Positions 62,347 through 64,000 of a DNA stretch of 64,000 nucleotides are shown here, one piece after another. A model generated the notes under the pieces. That model was not told the DNA's origin. It saw only the letters and a list, made by a program, of their open reading frames with translations, and did not search any database. The position numbers and the translations under genes are program-made. The stretch's first letter is position 1, and every line of letters begins with the position of its first letter. Source of the stretch: Arthrobacter sp. Y81 (lineage in GTDB: Bacteria > Actinomycetota > Actinomycetes > Actinomycetales > Micrococcaceae); NCBI RefSeq assembly GCF_002929335.1, contig NZ_PJIL01000011.1, forward strand, positions 1 to 64,000. Reading direction: 5' to 3'.

Positions 62347-62865
62347 GTGCCGATCCTCCCGAAAGAGCGTGACCCCCGGCTGATCACCATCCGTCGTGGG
62401 GGAACCCTGACGGACGAACACCACCGGCTGTTGGCTGACTGGGCCCTCGTGTGCGCCGAGCACGTGCTGCATCTGTTCGAGGAGCATCAGCCAGGTGACA
62501 GCCGGCCACGCGACGCCATCGATGTCGGTCGGGCCTGGATCCGCGGCGAGGTCCCAATGGGTGACGCGCACCGAGCGGCTTTCCAGGCGAATGCCGCGGC
62601 GCGCGGGCTGCCCGACCCAGCGAAGTTCGCTGCACTGTCGGCGGGCCAGGCGGTTGCGGTGGCTCACGTCGCCGCCCATGACCTGGGTGCTGCTGCGTAC
62701 GCCATCCGGGCGGCCGGTGCAGGTGTCCCAGCCGACGAGGCAGCGCAGGCCAGGGCCAGGGAACGTCAGTGGCAGCGGGGTCACCTCCCTGCCGCCGTCC
62801 GTGAACTCGTTCTCGACGATCAACAACGGCGGAGCGCCATCTGCTGGCATGTCTTCGACGACTGA
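62347..62865 (+). CDS. Imm5-like putative immunity protein
   Basis: The product is 172 residues from GTG 62347, mostly helical and soluble. The pattern LADWALVCAEHVLHLFEEHQP, RDAIDVGRAWIRGE, HVAAHDLGAAAYAIRAAGA fits the Imm-5-like family, named after immunity genes of polymorphic toxins. No toxin gene is next to it, so it may be a stand-alone copy or have another role. GC content looks like that of the neighbours. Confidence 0.75.
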   Translation: MPILPKERDPRLITIRRGGTLTDEHHRLLADWALVCAEHVLHLFEEHQPGDSRPRDAIDVGRAWIRGEVPMGDAHRAAFQANAAARGLPDPAKFAALSAGQAVAVAHVAAHDLGAAAYAIRAAGAGVPADEAAQARARERQWQRGHLPAAVRELVLDDQQRRSAICWHVFDD

Positions 62866-62901
62866 TCCGAAGCCTGCCGCCCATCGCCATAACCTGCGCG
62901 A

Positions 62902-63432
62902 CTATGAGGGAGAGCTCGAGTCCGAGGCACGCCCGGAGGGGATCCGCACCATGCGGATCACTCGCACGCCGTCCTCCACGTTCATGGTCCCGTCCGCCAC
63001 GAACCCGTGCTTGCGATAGAACGCCTGCGCCCGAGGATTCGGATCAGCGACCCAGAGCGCTGCCGAATCGTTCGGGCCGATGACGGCATCCAGGAGGACG
63101 GCCCCCGTACCGGCCCCATGCTCAGCCGCAACGACGTACAACACGTAGAGCTGCGTGCCCCACTGCGCCTCGGAGCTCTGCGCGGGCCCCGCCATCGCGA
63201 TCCCGATCACGTCGCCGTCGCGCTCGGCCAGAGCGACGCGGTTCGCGCGGTAGCGCTGATCGCTGAGCATGGCAGTCCAGAACCGTTCCCGGGCGGCCGG
63301 CAACGCCGGGTCGTCAAGGACGTGATCCGCCATCAGCCCCCGGTACGTCTCACGCCACGACCGAACATTCACGCGCGCCATCTCGGCAGCGTCCTCGACG
63401 CGCGCCTGACGAACCCTCACCGGCGTACTCAT
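62902..63432 (-). CDS. GNAT family N-acetyltransferase
   Basis: The product is 176 residues with the Gcn5-related acetyltransferase fold. The N-terminal region VRQARVEDAAEMARVNVRSWRETYRGL, the acetyl-CoA loop HGAGTGAVLLDAVIG and the terminal PNPRAQAFYRKHGFVADG are typical. It transfers an acetyl group from acetyl-CoA to an amine; the substrate is unknown. It is convergent with the Imm5-like gene. Confidence 0.9.
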   Translation of the reverse strand: MSTPVRVRQARVEDAAEMARVNVRSWRETYRGLMADHVLDDPALPAARERFWTAMLSDQRYRANRVALAERDGDVIGIAMAGPAQSSEAQWGTQLYVLYVVAAEHGAGTGAVLLDAVIGPNDSAALWVADPNPRAQAFYRKHGFVADGTMNVEDGVRVIRMVRIPSGRASDSSSPS

Positions 63433-63501
63433 GGGCGAAACCCTACCGGCCGCTGCGCCCGAGAAGCCGCCAAATTACAGTGCCCGTCCGCACCTGTCCC
63501 T

Positions 63502-64000
63502 TTAGGCGCCGCCGGTCGAGTAGTGGAGCAAAACCACACCGTTGCCGAACGTCCGCGCCCCCTTGAGCCTGAGGGCCATCCGGACGTCAGGGGCCTCGAA
63601 CAGCGGCCGGCCCTGCCCCAGAACCACTGGATGGACGAGAATCCGGAATTCGTCGATCAGTCCGTGCCGCATGAAGGTGGCGGCCAAATTGGCGCCGCTA
63701 AGGGCGATGTCGCCGCCGGGCTGCGCCTTCAGTTCCGCGATCTGTTCAGGCACGACGTCGTGAATCACCGTGGCGTCCCGGCCCGCCTGCGTGAGGGTCC
63801 GCGAGAACACGAACTTGGGCATGTCGCGCCAGATCCCGGCGAACTCGAGCATAGGCGCCGAGATGTCCGGATCCTGGTCGGCAGTGGGCCAGTACTCGGT
63901 CATCAGCTCATGCGTGACCCGCCCGAACATGAAAGCTCCCATCGTCCGGAACTGCTCGTTCAAGTGGCGGAGGAGTTCGTCATCCACCAGGTGCCAGCTG
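63502..64000 (-). CDS. Dihydrofolate reductase family protein (5' end beyond the window)
   Basis: The frame is open to the right edge, so the N-terminus is missing; about 165 residues are present. FMFGRVTHELMTEYWPTADQD, the central GGDIALSGANLAATFMRHGLIDEFRILVHPVVLGQGRPLF and the C-terminal strand TFGNGVVLLHYS fit the RibD_C/DHFR-like family. A GTG at 63987 is in frame, but the missing N-terminal strand of the fold shows that the real start is further upstream. The substrate is unknown. Confidence 0.85.
   Translation of the reverse strand, partial: SWHLVDDELLRHLNEQFRTMGAFMFGRVTHELMTEYWPTADQDPDISAPMLEFAGIWRDMPKFVFSRTLTQAGRDATVIHDVVPEQIAELKAQPGGDIALSGANLAATFMRHGLIDEFRILVHPVVLGQGRPLFEAPDVRMALRLKGARTFGNGVVLLHYSTGGA

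Overview
This is a 64 kb, high-GC window coding densely on both strands. The gene set points to an actinobacterium of the Micrococcaceae (Arthrobacter/Pseudarthrobacter type). The evidence is a dnaK-grpE-dnaJ-hspR operon with HAIR operators, a WXG100-type protein, RskA-type ECF anti-sigma factors, DUF1206 and MMPL proteins, and soil-type polysaccharide and acyl-CoA catabolism. This placement is inferred from gene content and style, not from a marker comparison. No rRNA, tRNA, CRISPR array, prophage or insertion sequence was seen. The window looks like chromosomal backbone with several accessory catabolic modules.

Layout. (1) 1-9 kb: the 3' end of a sulfonate/nitrate-type solute-binding protein, an MFS exporter, trmB between two similar small membrane proteins, a long WXG100-like protein with a small partner gene, a DUF1206 membrane protein whose start is not a normal start codon, an SRPBCC protein and an aminotransferase. 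(2) 9-13.5 kb: two ECF sigma/anti-sigma pairs. The first has two divergent promoters with identical -35 and -10 elements and spacing, one for the sigma gene and one for a divergent lipoprotein. (3) 13.3-17 kb: a DUF4287-like protein, an orphan sensor kinase and an AlaA-like aminotransferase. (4) 17-27.3 kb: a fructan (levan) utilisation locus. It holds a secreted multidomain GH32 levanase, a LacI-type regulator, a fructose-type ABC importer, a PfkB kinase and a membrane-anchored GH32 enzyme. Three near-identical 12-bp operators tie the levanase, the regulator and the transporter together. (5) 27.4-34.6 kb: a DMP19-like protein, a SWIM/SNF2 helicase, a ketopantoate-reductase-like enzyme and an alpha/beta hydrolase. 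(6) 34.6-39.7 kb: the DnaK heat-shock operon under two HAIR sites, with a very large hairpin between grpE and dnaJ, and an acidic repeat protein upstream.

(7) 39.9-44.9 kb: an arabinofuranoside locus, with a GH51 enzyme and an ABC importer that lacks its own ATPase. (8) 44.9-53.6 kb: single regulators with divergent targets (TetR/epimerase, MarR/MMPL), an amino-acid permease, a methyltransferase, a PKD lipoprotein and a LysE exporter. (9) 53.7-61 kb: a six-gene, one-direction acyl-CoA catabolic cluster (SDR, amidohydrolase, acyl-CoA dehydrogenase, MaoC hydratase, MFS, CoA ligase) divergent from a MarR regulator. It lacks a thiolase and is the best candidate for an undescribed pathway. (10) 61-64 kb: small single genes, including two DHFR/RibD-like proteins, an Imm5-like protein and a GNAT acetyltransferase.
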